Shown here: positions 10,666 to 22,695 of the stretch, in pieces
How the letters are laid out: every line of letters begins with the position of its first letter
How positions within the stretch are numbered: the first letter of the stretch is position 1
Source of the DNA: Takakia lepidozioides
Taxonomy: Eukaryota; Streptophyta; Takakiopsida; Takakiales; Takakiaceae
NCBI GenBank assembly: GCA_030704615.1
Contig: CM060733.1
Coordinates: forward strand, 68,572,001-68,636,000
DNA length: 64,000 bases
Direction: 5' to 3'
The notes under the pieces: model-generated
Told to the model about the DNA's origin: nothing
The model's input: the letters and a program-made list of their open reading frames with translations, nothing else
Database searches by the model: none
Translations under genes and position numbers: made by a program

Positions 10666-13010
10666 ATGTCGAATCCTGCTTCTAGTTCCCATCACAGTCC
10701 TAGTATAGATTCCGGAGAGACAGATCCTAGACTTAGACGTAGAATATTTCGTGCAGCAATTAGAGAAAGATTTTTTCAATTACCTAAAAGTACAGTTCAA
10801 GTAACAACATCTGAAGAAGAAACAGAAGAGACTTCGGTTAATCAACCTATAGATCACCTGAATATAGATTTGAACGGACAGGACTCTGAAGGTTCTGAAT
10901 CTTCAGTATCTCTCCACCTTTAAGCCCAACCAGGACCCAGTAGTCCAGCGTCTAATCCACCACTGAGCCCAGGAGGTCCAGTGGCGCAGCCACCAGCTTC
11001 AATGGGTAACCAATGGCGCAGCCATAACCACCACAGGCACGGCCGGCAACGGCGCCTCCACCAGCACCGCTTGCTCCGAATATCCTAATCGTGGTGCCAG
11101 CGGGGTTGGCTCCATTGCCACTACAAGGTCATTTGCCTTGGTTTTCTGGTGAACCACATGAAAACCCTGAATATCATGTCAAAATTTTTGTCCAAAGTTG
11201 TTACTCCAATCAGGCTTTGGATGATGCTTATTGGTTGATCTGGTTCTCTACGACTTTAAGGGGTAGGGGCGTTGAATTTGGTATTGGCAGCAAAACGGGG
11301 GGTCATTTCAACAATGGGCTCAATTTGGGATGCCTTCTCAAATCATTTTCAAAGCAGAGTACTCAGTTTACAAGTGTTCTTATGGCCCTTGCTAGGATCA
11401 GACAGGGACCAAATGAGGAAGTTGCTGATTTTGAGACGCGTTTCAAAGAGCTAATGCGATTACAAAAGCCTCTAACACCCTTGGATGATGGGGTTCTGAA
11501 ATATTGCTTTCTGAGTGGGTTACGAGAGGATGAGGAGATTCACTTGTTGTGTTGCAACAGAGACCTGCTACATTAGCAGATGCGATCACTTCAGGGAAAG
11601 AACATGACAACATGCATCGTCAGGTTCAACATGCGAAGATGCCGGAGATGGCACTTCCTTCATTACATTGCGGTTATTAATCAACGCTTGCAGTTTCTGG
11701 GGACACCTTCCCCGCCCTATTATAGCCGACAATGTCTGGAGGGATGGTTCCTGCTGCCTTGATGACATCTGCAATGCCTTTGGTGGCTACCACCACCCCC
11801 TCAAACCCAGCAAGGCACTTTCAGTCAGTTCCTGCTTAATCATATACGGGATCCACTAGCAATGATCGGATAGGACGTTTTGAGGAACGACTAACATCTG
11901 TGTTGAGAGCTGTTGAGTCCATGGGGGATAGAGTTAGTGCCCATTGGTCAGCAGGTTTCAGTTATGTCCATCACAGGGATACTCAGGTTCCATTAGTTGA
12001 GAGGGTCCTAATGCGTCCAAGTATAGTGTTATAATTGTCGAGGGTAGGTCATGATCCCCAAACATGTCCCAACCCGATCCAGGAAAGGGGACCTCCTCTA
12101 TCCCAGAATCTTCCACCAGGACAGGGGTATAGGCCACGAAACCATTATCCGCCATGTGGAAAGTGTGGTCGGTCCAGTCATAGAACAGAAGAAGATTGTT
12201 GGAAAATGATGTCAATGTCTTCATTGTGGTTTATTAGGACATCCTTTGGAGCGCTGTCGAACGAGAAATATTGAGAGGGGCCACAAACCTACAACCCAAG
12301 GGCAGGTGATCAGAATCACGAGGTCAAGAGCGCCATTTCCTGATCAAGGTAATCAAGTGCCTCCGACAAATTTACCACCCCAACACGGGATGTATTTTGC
12401 TCCGAAAATATTACAAAGAGATCCAAATTCCATCCCCCAAAGCAATCTCAATTCAGTAATCAGCCTAGGGTGTCATTTACAAATCCTATGATGCAGGAGA
12501 CGCAAAGTCAGCTTCCATGGCGACTATCTCTTTATGAGAGGAATCAAGGGTCCAATCAAGCATCGACATCCACACAACCTCTTCCACAAGCCGGGAACTT
12601 CCTCTGCGTCCAATCACGCAGAAGTTACCATCGCAACCTAATGTGAATTGGATACACGCTGAGACTGTCAAGCATGCCAAAAGAGGAGGAACATGAGGAG
12701 AACACATGTGTGGTGATGACCTCGCCAACAACGAGAGATGCTGGTACAAGCGGGAAGAAAGAGGTAATTCCAGAGGTTACACCTACTTCATCTTTCGGAC
12801 AAAGAACCAATGGATTGTCAAGTTGTGAGGATGATGTGACAAAAATTGCTACTACTCTTCACAATGAGAATGAAGCCAGTATCAGGAAGGAAAAGTCTGT
12901 GGTATTTGAAGGGAGTGACTCTCCGGGTAAGGTGTCCACTCCGTTGCCGTCACTAGTGATGCGACCCCGAAAGTGTCAACAGTCAAAATAAACTAACACT
13001 ACAGTGAAAC
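10666..13010 (+). pseudogene. gag of the SFT2-carrying Ty3/Gypsy element (F)
   Basis: A Ty3/Gypsy gag on the plus strand, broken by frameshifts. It starts with a Ser- and acid-rich region (10666-10923) and a Pro-rich linker. The capsid-like domain lies at 11091-11576 (HLPWFSGEPHENPEYHVKIF, then EEVADFETRFKELMRL). Two zinc knuckles follow: CGKCGRSSHRTEEDC at about 12159-12205 and CLHCGLLGHPLERC at about 12213-12255. A low-complexity tail rich in Gln, Thr and Ser reaches about 12990. It differs clearly from chromovirus A-C gag and resembles the Tat/Athila type of plant elements, which is an inference. Confidence 0.75.
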
Positions 13011-13261
13011 GTCCGAAACTTATGAAAAAGAAGTCTATCCCCATGAGATTTTACCGATGAGCTTGAGCACTAGAACTTGATGCATGACCTGCACCAAGTG
13101 CAAGCCAACATTTCAGTAGCTCAGCTGTTGCTCTGCCCCTACAGTCAGACAAGCCTGAAGGCTTCATTGGTCAGGAAAAGACAAGAGAATTTTCCAGTAT
13201 CACATCATGTCAATGCAGAATAGACCCTGGACCAATAGAGATTGAAGTGGAGATTGTAGAC

Positions 13262-13560
13262 TGTTTTATTCAACATGCTTGGTAGATGGTGGAAGCTCGG
13301 TGAACATCATGCCACTCTCCACAATGGAGAGAACTAGGCTTAATATGACTGGTAAATCCCATTGATTATCCGATTGGCAGATCAGCGAAGAAGAATCAGG
13401 CCAGTGGGTCAAATTTCCAATCTTCAAATGCAATCGGGGGTTCTGCATACACAATGGACTTCCAAGTCATTGAATTTCCGTCAGATGGATACTCGTATGC
13501 ATTACTGTTGGGATAGACCATGGTTGGTTCAGGCTCAAGCATGTACAGACTGGGCTAAGG
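13262..13560 (+). pseudogene. Aspartic protease of element F
   Basis: The active-site motif reads LVDGGSSVNIM at about 13279-13310. DGGS in place of DTGA is common in Tat/Athila-like plant elements. It continues with IRLADQRRR, GQISNLQMQSG, FQVIEFPSDGYSYALL and GRPWLV (13360-13530), a typical retropepsin C-terminal half. Several single-base changes shift the frame. The right arm of the inverted duplication starts inside this domain at about 13358. Confidence 0.75.
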
Positions 13561-14250
13561 GAACAATCACTTATGGGGTCAAACCCAATAGTGTGACAGT
13601 GTCATTCCTCTCATCTATACCAAGGTCTTAACTGATGAAGATGAATTCGGTGCAATAGGATCAGATGAGGAGTCGAAAGATTTGAGTGAGGAAGATCTTC
13701 GTACTGAAGAGAACCTGAAGTGCAAATCACAGAGGGAAAACTACGCCTTGGGACCTAATAAAGACCACGATGATGATGAGGGGAAGAATTGTTGGGGGAT
13801 GTGGTCAAGTCATAGGCCTAGGGTTGTATGAGTGTAACTCTGATTCCGATTGTCTGAGTGGTATATGGTAGGGAAGAAACCGTGAATGTGAGTCATGTGG
13901 AAGGAAAGCCATTTACAGGTATGGAACTACCATTTTCAGAGAGAGGGATTTGTAGAGTTGTTCACAATCAAACTATGACCGAGTAGCATGGATAATAGCA
14001 CTTTCCCTCAGGACCACAAAACCAAGAGATCCTTGATCTCGACTCATTGACGAAGACAAATTAGTACAAAGACGTGTTGAGACATAGTGCTCCGTCCATT
14101 CCCTACCTACAACGAACGAATACTCCTGCATTGGCAGATCAAATCACAGAGTCAGAATTCACTTCTGAATCGAAGACCCAGATTGATAGACATGTCCGTA
14201 GGAAATGAACCTCCAAGAATGATAAAGCTAGAACCTCAGCTGACCGCCAG
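13560..14250 (+). pseudogene. Acidic linker between protease and RT of element F
   Basis: A decayed counterpart of the left-arm frame 9480-8881. It encodes an acidic stretch (DEDEFGAIGSDEESKDLSEE, with more Glu after) followed by PPRMIKLEPQLTA at about 14200-14245. In Tat/Athila-type elements that motif precedes the RT domain. Several frameshifts are present. No RT follows; the SFT2-like fragment starts instead. Confidence 0.65.
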
Positions 14251-14490
14251 CAGATGTTTCTTCATCTTGATGGTATTCACAATGTTCATGTCAGGCATGG
14301 CACTGATGCCTCACAAATTTGCCATTTGTTTCACATTTGGCTGCATCTTCATCATGGGAGCCTTCTTTGCACTAAAAGGGCCCAAAACTCAATTTCTACA
14401 CATGAGTTCCAAAGAGAAAAGGCCGTTATGGTAGGATTTCTTGGGAGCATGGCAGCCACAATTTATGTGTCCATGGTTCTCCATCAATTC
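14250..14490 (+). pseudogene. SFT2-like vesicle-transport fragment captured in element F (right arm)
   Basis: About 78 residues resembling the membrane core of plant SFT2/Got1 proteins: FFILMVFTMFMSGMALM, KFAICFTFGCIFIMGAFFAL, KGPKTQFLHMSSKEK, then after one frameshift near 14430 GFLGSMAATIYVSMVLH. At least two hydrophobic helices are visible. It sits in the sense orientation between the RT-start motif and the integrase C-terminus, replacing RT, RNase H and the integrase core. The uninterrupted match suggests capture of processed RNA, but this needs the intron map of a real SFT2 gene. Confidence 0.78.
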
Positions 14491-14760
14491 TCTATAAAGT
14501 TTTGTAGTCATTCCTTCCGCTTTGATAAGAGGAGATAGAAAGTACTTCAAGGAAGGAGATTTGGTAATGGTGTTTGACAGCAAGAATGAAAACTTCAAGC
14601 AAAATTCGACTCTTTGTGGATGGGTCCGTATGCGGTACATGAAGTCTTCGACAATGGTTATTTACAACTGGAGACCTTGAGGGGGGAGTGGTTTCCAAAT
14701 AGAGTAAATGGAATACGAGGCAAGCATTATAATGTGTGACCCAGTCCAGAGTAAGCATAG
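14491..14760 (+). pseudogene. Integrase C-terminal (GPY/F-like) segment of element F
   Basis: Frames here read FRFDKRR, FKEGDLVMVFDSKNE, a GPYAVHEVFDNGYLQLE-like run and WFPNRVNGI, then stop near 14740. This matches the C-terminal GPY/F module after the integrase core in plant Ty3/Gypsy elements. The core with its DDE residues is absent. The sequence 14760-15220 after it is non-coding and may include the start of a 3' LTR, but no partner LTR is visible. Confidence 0.65.
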
Positions 14761-15042
14761 GTTATGTCTTGCCCTACTCTTTTCTAGTCAAGAGTGGAGC
14801 TTGAATGGAAGCAGGGCAGTGAATTTCACTTTGGTTTGATGTTGGACGAAACAGAAATGACGGTGGGGTATTTACAGATCATCATCAGTTCAAATTTTAG
14901 AAAGGGTAAACGACAATATTCTCTCTACCTTGTATCTCTTTAAATTGGTTGTCCGGTCATTCTTAACAATGTACAAGGTGAAAATTAATCTTGTGCAGGG
15001 TTTGAAAACGACGTCAGATTTTGCATCCATATGTCACCTGCA

Positions 15043-16483
15043 TTATTGCCGATAATTTTGTAAAAATGCATGCCCAATGAGGCGCTTCAGTTCCGAATCA
15101 TATCTCATGTGCATATAGGGTTTGCTGAACGAACACTCTGCCAGTATACTAATGTTCCCTGCATGGAACACTGCAACTTCATGAATGTGGATCTCTAACC
15201 TTGTACCCTCCCTTCCAATGTCGGCCCTGGAGACTCTGTCGGTGCGGGGAGAAGGTGATAAACCTGCCGTGAATGGTGATGTTAGGCGCTCGCACAATGT
15301 GGCGTAGATTGTGGGATTCTTGCACGTGGCACCCTTGATGAGGCCTGTCCCCTGAGCCTGCCTGATGTGCAGCATCCCTATATGCTTCGTGGTTTCAGTA
15401 GGGAGCATCTTACAAAAGTAGAAGTGAGTGAGGTTGCTTTGTCCAATCAGGCTGTACAGCTCTCCCAGGATGTCAGTATGTGTGTGAATCAAGCTGACGT
15501 TTTCGACGACGATGGTAAAGCGCAATCCGCACAACAATGGCCTCCTTGTCAGATATCTTGGCCCCTGATCGGCTCTTTTTTTGGATTTGCACCTGAGGTT
15601 TAATGAGAACATTATCTATCCTGATACCCAAGTCCATAATACGGGTACGCGTATCCTCTATGGCGAGATTTAGGAAACCGAATGTAGTTTCAGGGTTGGG
15701 CTTGTAGACATGTAGGATCTCGAAGTTGTTGCCGTGATCAAAAGTCTCGGTGATAAAATGCATTGCGAGTTGGGTGCCCACGGTGCACTGTAAAATGTCG
15801 TCCGTGAAGTAGAGGGAGAGCCGATCAGATGAGGCGAGCAGGTCGTATGCTTTTTCAACTTTCCTTTGTAGCATGACTTCTGGCTCCATCTCGAGCACGA
15901 ACGGCCTGTCGCCACGGAGTAGAGCCAGACCATCTACCTCCGGGTGTCGAAGCTCAACCTTCATGAGCCCTGACCATATCTGTGTCGTAGGCTTACAATA
16001 GACAGAGATTGGGGCGAAGAGAACATTACCTAGAGGGATGTTCATGTCACGGAAACGCAGGGTTGCCCTGGGGTGGACCAAATCCTTATGCAATTCGACA
16101 GTGGAATCGAAACGAATCATTATATGGTAGGGGTTAGCAAGAAGACTTGTATCTTTGTTGACTGCTGTGCCTGTGGGAAGCTGCGTGAGATGGAGAAACT
16201 GTCTGTCAAGACCATCTGGTCGAGTGGATGGGTACAGTCTCTGAGGGACTCTTGGAAAGGCCTTCTTGCAATGAATGAGCTCCTCGCACTCAGATGGGGG
16301 GATGCCTAGAAGTAGTAGCTGCTCCTTGGTTGGTGATTCGATGACCCAGGGGAAGTTGTTCTTGTAAGCGTACGTTTCCATGTTCTGACACCCGTACCAA
16401 AGGTGCAGGGCTCTTTTGTGACTGGTGACTTCCACATGTTGCTGCTCGTTAGATTCATTGTGTTGATTTCTGGACTTCTTCAA
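15043..16483 (-). pseudogene. LINE ORF1-like or other element protein, one frameshift
   Basis: The minus strand is open from 16483 to 15473 (336 residues) and continues after one frameshift near 15510 in a second frame to about 15223, giving roughly 430 residues. I do not recognise a named domain. The start is charged (KKSRNQHNESNEQQH). The middle has motifs such as NPYHIMIRFDSTVELHKDL and TTFGFLNLAIEDTRTRI. It lies 3' of the LINE RT in the same orientation, after GT-rich DNA of the same kind, so ORF1 of a second, 3'-truncated LINE copy is a guess. The frame runs up to the edge of the inverted duplication. Confidence 0.45.
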
Positions 16484-16619
16484 GTACGAGGGAGCTGGGG
16501 TGTCTGCACTATTGACCTCCCGTGAGGACCTCTTGGGAGGTTGGCTGGTTGGGGTAGTAATCGTCGCAGGTTGATTGCTGGGGGGGGGGGCAGTAATTTG
16601 GCCGATGCGTCGGTCATTT

Positions 16620-18890
16620 GCTGATCAAGGTGCTGTTGCTAACTTGTGGAATTGGTGTTGGGTGGTGTGGACTGGGCCGGGGAGGTACTATGAGGAGTTT
16701 TGCCAGTAGGATGTTTGATGGCAGCGGACTCGGGAGCCAGTGAGGTAGGCGTAGCTAGACTGTCATCAAACATTTTTTTCTTTGAAGCTTTGCTTTTGGG
16801 GCGAGCCTTGGGGGAAGTGGAAAGGATTGGGAGACAAGACATGATTGTAGGTAGTGAAGAGGAGGGGTCTGTGAAGAGTACTACACTGTATGGAATTGAA
16901 AAATCAGAGAGGAACGTACAGAGAGAAAGGGAGAGGATGGCAGAATGGGGTGCAGGGGATATAAAGGTGGCTGTGGAGTCCAGGAGAAGCTGCGAATGTG
17001 AGCTTGGCAACAGAGTGCGGCAGATGTATAGTGTGCAAGGGGGGGGGGGGGGGGGGTATACTGGCAGATTTGGTGGATTGGAGTAAAACAGTGGCGGCGT
17101 GAGGCTGTCAAGAGCCCCCCATGTTGGAGTGGAGGGAGTAATCCATGAATTAAGTTTGGTTGCGTAATTACTTAGGGCCAGGTTAGGGGTATGGCAACCA
17201 AGTACGTGTATAGTGCAGTGTGGGTTCACCGCTTCGGATGTAGTAGTGGCGGCGATATGGTAGAGTGGCTGGCAGTGAGATGTGTTAATAGAGTAATGAG
17301 CTGCCCATTGAAGACAAGTTATGTGTGTGGGGGGGGACAAGAGCAGAGCTTGTCTGGGTAGTGTTGGTGTAATATGAGATGGAGAGAAGGCTGTTTGCAG
17401 GGGAATTAATGTGGCCGATGCATTTAGGAGGAGTGATGGTATGGTCGAGTATGGCAGTTTGTTATTAGGGCTGTGAGGCTTGGGAGTAAATTGTGTGGGT
17501 AGAGAATGATCTGGTGAGGGTTCTGGGACCAGTGGGGGATGAAAGATGTAAGGATTGGTGGTCTAGGCAGGGTACAGGCTGGTAAGTGGGGTGTTGCGTA
17601 GGGAGGTAGCATGGGGCAAGGGGCAAATTGTGAAGGGCAATGATATACATATAACAGGGTGGTGCTAGTAAGTAGCATGGGTTACATAGATGGGTGGGGT
17701 GGGGGGAGTAGTAGGTAAGTAACCAATTTGAAATGATTTTTTCATGTGTGGAGTGGCTATGGTAGAAGTGGGACTGTGTATTAGCTGGTTCAAGGGGAAT
17801 TAAGTGAGTACTGGTATTCGGGTGTGGTTGGTGGGAATCAGTGTGTGTATAGAGGGCTGGTAAGGGAGTGATGGATGGATGTGGGGGGGGGGGGGGGGGT
17901 GGCATGTGTGTGAAGGTGTGGGGGAAGCAGCATGAGGACCTAGGGAACCAGGCTTGTGGGAAATAAGGGTATGTGGCTATCCAGCGAGTAGGCTTGGTGC
18001 TAGTGTACTCAGAGTGTGTGTATAGTAGGTCTTGGGGTAACATGTGCTTATATTTTGAAATTTATTCATGAATAGGGACATAAAATTGTGGTGCATGGAG
18101 AAACATGGAGAGGTGAGGAAGTGAATCATCAAGTGTTGTGAGTGAGCCAGAGTTTAGGAAGTAAAACCAATTAGAGTGTGGAAACCGAAAGTCAAATAAA
18201 TGGTTGAGAGGGCATCAATTCTAGCATCAACCTGAGGAACGAGGCAATTGAGCTGTGAAGTAATGAGTCTCCTGTTAAGGAATAAACAGAGATTGTATCT
18301 AGCAGGCAGCTGCCATTGCCCTAAAGAAGAGTGTGGATAGGAGAAGCACCACGGTGTTGAGGATAGCACGGTATGTAGGCACCAATTATTGGGCACCAGC
18401 CGCATAACATCAACAACGAGCATTAGAAATGAGGGTCGCAGTAGGCGAGGCAACACTGGAGGAGTGATTGGGCAGTTGGGGATGGAGTCATGTGACCAGG
18501 TAGGAGGGTACAGCCAGTTGACAGCTTGTCTGGAGAAGTAATAGAACGAAGTAAGTGGCTGCTGGGTGGGGGGGCGCAGCACAGCATCAGGCTGGAAGCG
18601 TGAGGAGATGAGAAGATTGAATCCACGAAAGCTTGGTAGAGGGAGCCACTATAAAGGTATGGCCTTGTTGTCAGCCTGCCAATAGGTGTTGCACAAGTAA
18701 AAACCACGGTGCAAGTTTGATTGAGTGTGGGTAATGTGAACCAGGAGTGGTGGGACAGCAGGGGGGGAGGATCAGTGGGTAGCTGAGGTAGGGAAAGGGG
18801 AGTAGGAAAATTTGGGCAGGAGAGGGTGGCTAGGGGTTTGACGGGTGATATCTGGTGTGACACAGGGGTTGTGCCTGCCTGAGATTGTAC
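16620..18890. repeat. GT-rich low-complexity region between LINE coding parts
   Basis: The plus strand is rich in G and T (GTGTGG, TGGGGG) with long G runs near 17039-17056 and 17882-17899. The minus strand translates into Pro-, Ser-, Thr- and Leu-rich text that stays open for 140-230 residues, for example 17340-16639. I see no domain in it and treat the frames as a by-product of composition. The same kind of DNA recurs at 21230-22560, upstream of the LINE RT, which suggests untranslated or spacer DNA of one LINE family. Confidence 0.5.
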
Positions 18891-18899
18891 TCATAAGAC

Positions 18900-21333
18900 G
18901 TTGTTTGCCGTAGCCTTGTGGCCATTGGACCGCCGCCCAGTTTGAGCGGGAACAAAAGGGACAGAACCTACCTCTGTCAGGGGCTGACGTTGGTAGTAAG
19001 ACTTACCTCCATATAAAGAATTAATCCGGGTTTTCCAGATATCCTCTAGAAATCCCTTCACACAAGCATCAATCTGCTGTGTGTGATTTGCCCAAAAACT
19101 AGGCCTCAGGAGGGCCTGGGCTTTGGCTCAGCCTCGAGACTTTCAAGTTGGTAAACAGGGGTACAGGCACAATTCCCTTAATAGATTTGAAGAGAGCGTC
19201 TCTTTGGTGAGAGAACCCCGGACAGTGTATCAGAAAATGAATACTACTTAGCCTGTTTGACAGGGCGGTCCTGTTTCCAAGATATAGAGTCGATTAATTT
19301 AGGATATCTGGTGTTGGGCATATGTTGCAGCTGACCCCACCATCTGACCTTGAATTCATCTCGTCAGGAGCTTAAGGACGGAATGCCAAACTCACCCCGA
19401 ACAGCCACATTGGCTGTTTTGGAGCATGCTGACATACACTCCTTAAGCACACCCTCTTGAATGGATTCTAGAGACTTAGCCTGGTTGGAGTTATCAACCC
19501 ATATAGCAGATCCGTACTCCAAGGCAGGTCTAATAACGCGACAAAGCATGGTTTTCTTAACCTCAGAGTTGACCCCTCTGCAGTGGAAAAATTTAGTGAG
19601 CCCCAGAGCTTTGCCCTTGCCAGTTTGAACAACTTCCCGGATATGTGCATCCCAATTACAATTGGAGGAGAACTCAACGCCCAGGTAAGTGTAGGAAGGG
19701 AGGACCGGGATCTCTTGGCTACCCCACTGCCACTTAAGATCACTTCCTCCCTCTCCTCTGTCGTTGAATGCTACCACTGCACATTTGCTGACATTAGCCT
19801 CTAGCCCCCAAAGATCAAAGTATCTCTTCGCGCAATCAATCAACTCCTGGAGATTGGTTGGAGTCTCCCTATGCCTGCGAAGTCATCCGCAAACATAAGG
19901 GCTGGTATGGTGGTATCACCCACCCTTAACCCAAATCCCTCACTTTCCACATCCTCGAGGAGTTGATTGATGAAAACATTGAAGAGCAGAGGGGAGAGAG
20001 TACATCCTTGAGCTACACCTTGGTCTATGTCAAAGAAGTTGGACTTCTGTCCGTTAACAGTGACACAGCTTTTGGTGTGAGCATACAAGTTGTGGACAAC
20101 TCTCCACATCTTTCCCTTGATCCCACAAGACCAGAGGCGGAACCATAGGCCATCCCTCCACACTGTGTCATAAGCCTTTTTGACATCCAGGAAAAAGACA
20201 TAAGTGGGTTTCCCTTCTTTTTCCTTCCCTGGATAATCTGGCTTAGAGTGAAGATATGATCCACACAGCCCCTGTTTCGCCGAAAGCCAGCTTGGCCTTC
20301 GTGGAAACAACCTCTGGACTCCAGATCAACCTCGAGACGAGTACTTATAACTCTGCAGAATGTCTTGCCAACAGATTGAGAGCGTGATGCCACGGTAGTT
20401 CCCCGGTTCTTCTCTGTCACCCTTCTTGTATAGATTGACAATGACCCCCTGTCGCCAGCGAAAGGGGATCATTTCAGTCTTCCAGATAAGGTTAAAGAGG
20501 AGAACTAGGGCCTCTATCATGGGATCGCCACCGTGCTTGATAAGCTCGTTGACAATACCATCAGGTCCACCAGCTTTATATCCATTTAAATGTTCAATTG
20601 CTTCCACAATCTCAGAAGAACTAATGGGAGCATTATAAGCCATTGAAATATACTCCAGTTCATCAGGGCTGTTTTGAATCATAGGAACAGTTTTTCCAAC
20701 TGTGTCCCTCCATTCAGCAGAAGACCCCTCACTGTTAGACCTAGAAGTTCTGCCAAGGATACTGTAGTGAGTTTCAAAGGTTTTGACAATGTCAACCGAT
20801 GAAGTCACCACTGCACCTTTAGTAGTCTTCAGCGCTTGTACTTGCTGACCGTTTTTCGGTTTGTACAAACGTTGAAGGGCCAACCAGAATTTCTTGTCAT
20901 TACCACCATGGTGGTTTGAGTTTATTTCACTGTATAACTTGTCCCAGTATAATTTCTTCTGAGACCTAACAAGCTGATTGATATCTTTACGGAGCTGGTA
21001 GTACCTCGCCCACAATTCTCTGTTGGTTTCCAAATTGCAGCACTCTTTATAGAGGGCTCGTCTCTCAGCTATCTTGAGTTTAATCTCATTAGTCCACCAA
21101 TTAACTGCTCTACCGCAGACAATTAGTTTCCTCCCAATGATCTTGTCAGCCACGGAGGAAACGAAACTCTCCCAAGAGTCCACTGCTCTTTCGACTTCAT
21201 TTCTTGCGTTAACAGAGAGGGTATAAGAGGATGTGACATGAGGTGGTATGTGCTGGTGTGGAGGGGGGGCTATATGATAAGTGTGGGTGGCAGGGCAGGT
21301 ATGGGAGTCAAAGTGAAGGGGGACATTGGACAA
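18900..21333 (-). pseudogene. LINE ORF2: reverse transcriptase, frameshifted
   Basis: A non-LTR retrotransposon polymerase. The segment before RT (21230-20700) reads WWTNEIKLKIAERRALYKE, usual between endonuclease and RT in LINEs. RT motifs follow: GPDGIVNELIKHG (about 20540-20575), FLDVKKAYDTVW (about 20165-20200), QGVAQGCTLSPLLFN (about 20010) and the catalytic FADDF (about 19880). The thumb and C-terminus continue at 19843-19364 (SYTYLGVEFSSNCNWD, RPALEYGSAIWVD) and, with stops, to about 18900 (CPFCSRS). Frames change near 20385 and 19850. I cannot find an endonuclease domain upstream, so the copy is incomplete. Confidence 0.85.
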
Positions 21334-22695
21334 ATTGTGTGATTTGAGATTAGCAGCCCCCAGCCATTAGGGTGAAATCCACGCTGCCCACATACAAATC
21401 TGAGAGAGAGTCCAAGGGGGGGATAGCCAAGTATTAAGCAGCAAAATACTTTTGGTATCTAGGTGTGTGAGAGAGAGCAGGGTGGTGCAAAGAATTTGCG
21501 TAAGTAGAACGCGGTGTCTAAGAGAAGTAGAGTACCTTGGTGGCGCAAGTGAAGCAACACTTACTAGCTGAGTGTTGAGAAAAATGTGAGCGTTATAATG
21601 TTGTGGATGGACTTGACTTAGTGGTGGAACAGATAACCGGGAGAGGGAAGGTATAAACCTGATTTGTATTGAGAAGTCACAAAGAACAGTCAGTAAAGTT
21701 GAGGGTGGGCCTGGAAACGTTGGACGTAGGGCAGCAGTAGTTGGACTGTCACAATGCTGGAGCCAGACAGGAGCTGGAGGGGCGTCATAGGCGCCTGGCT
21801 GATGTAGAGTATGGATTGTGGAGTTTATGTGGTCGGATCCGTAGTTTTGATACAGCCTGGTGGTGACCCTGGCTACAAGCAACAACACAATTCTGTGGCC
21901 CTGTACTGGCAGCTTAATAAGATAATACTCAAGTTTATCCCTGGTGGTGATATAGCTCACCTGAGGGAGTGACACTAGGGAGGATATGACTGTAAAAGTG
22001 TTAAAACTGTACCATTTGGAATAAGACATTATGTACCGATGCTGAGGGGTTTGGGCAAGTGCATTGGGGGGAACGGCATACCTTTGAGCAAATCTAAAAG
22101 GGTTGGCAGGATCTAGAGTAAAAACAGATTGGAGCTGGGATGGAAAACTAGAGGGAAGAAGCAATTGCATGGTAATTGTATTACAATGGAGATCAAGCTA
22201 ACACATTAATGTAAAGGGATTCACTGTTGTGGGGGAAGGGAGATGGGTAGATGATAGCAAGAGAATTAAGTGAATCGGGTCTACCGGGGATCGTTTCCAG
22301 AGAGGTCGATGTAGGGAGCCGGGGTTGTATGGCGATGAGAGGAGAGACTTGTAGCTTGAAATGGAGTCATCGATATAGAAGGAGAGGTTGTGACGAGCCC
22401 GAACGTCCCAAGCCATGGCTTTAGGGCCAGCTCCATGAAGACTCCTCGAAGCTGATCGGCGACCATTGATATATGGGGGGGAGTCTCTAATCCCAGGGGA
22501 GACTCCAGTAAGCCTTGATGGAGAGGGTAGGGGGGGGGGGGGGGGGGGAAGAGATTTGTAAGCATAACCTTGAGTGCGGCCAGTCGGACAGACTGAAAGA
22601 CAGTGGGGCAGCCAGATGAGTCGTAGTCGAAAGAAGCCCGATAGTTAACTGTAGAACCGAACAGTGGGGTGCTGGTAGCCAAGTACGGGGAAGCA
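21334..22695. other. GT-rich DNA upstream of the LINE RT, no gene seen
   Basis: It is like 16620-18890: plus strand rich in G and T with a run of about 19 G at 22531-22549, and long minus-strand frames without a domain (22170-21367 is open for 267 residues). It sits where a LINE endonuclease would be expected, but no endonuclease motif is visible in any frame. Confidence 0.4.

Larger units (their letters stand above)
13358..15220 (+). repeat. Right arm of the inverted duplication
   Basis: It is the reverse complement of 1409-2246 plus 8694-9709, about 1863 bases against 1854. It keeps the original order: protease, acidic linker, RT-start motif, SFT2-like fragment, integrase C-terminus, 3' non-coding DNA. 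It is directly continuous with gag upstream, so this is the parental copy and the left arm the duplicate. Many small indels separate the two. Confidence 0.87.

Noticed and set aside
14250-14490. Hydrophobic segment read as an envelope-like protein of an endogenous retrovirus
   Set aside because: The residues match SFT2-type membrane cores, lie between protease and integrase rather than after integrase, and lack signal peptide, cleavage site and fusion peptide.
16639-18863. Long Pro/Ser/Thr-rich minus-strand frames as extensin-like genes
   Set aside because: Several frames are open at once, no signal peptide or regular repeat is present, and the DNA is a GT-rich low-complexity tract.
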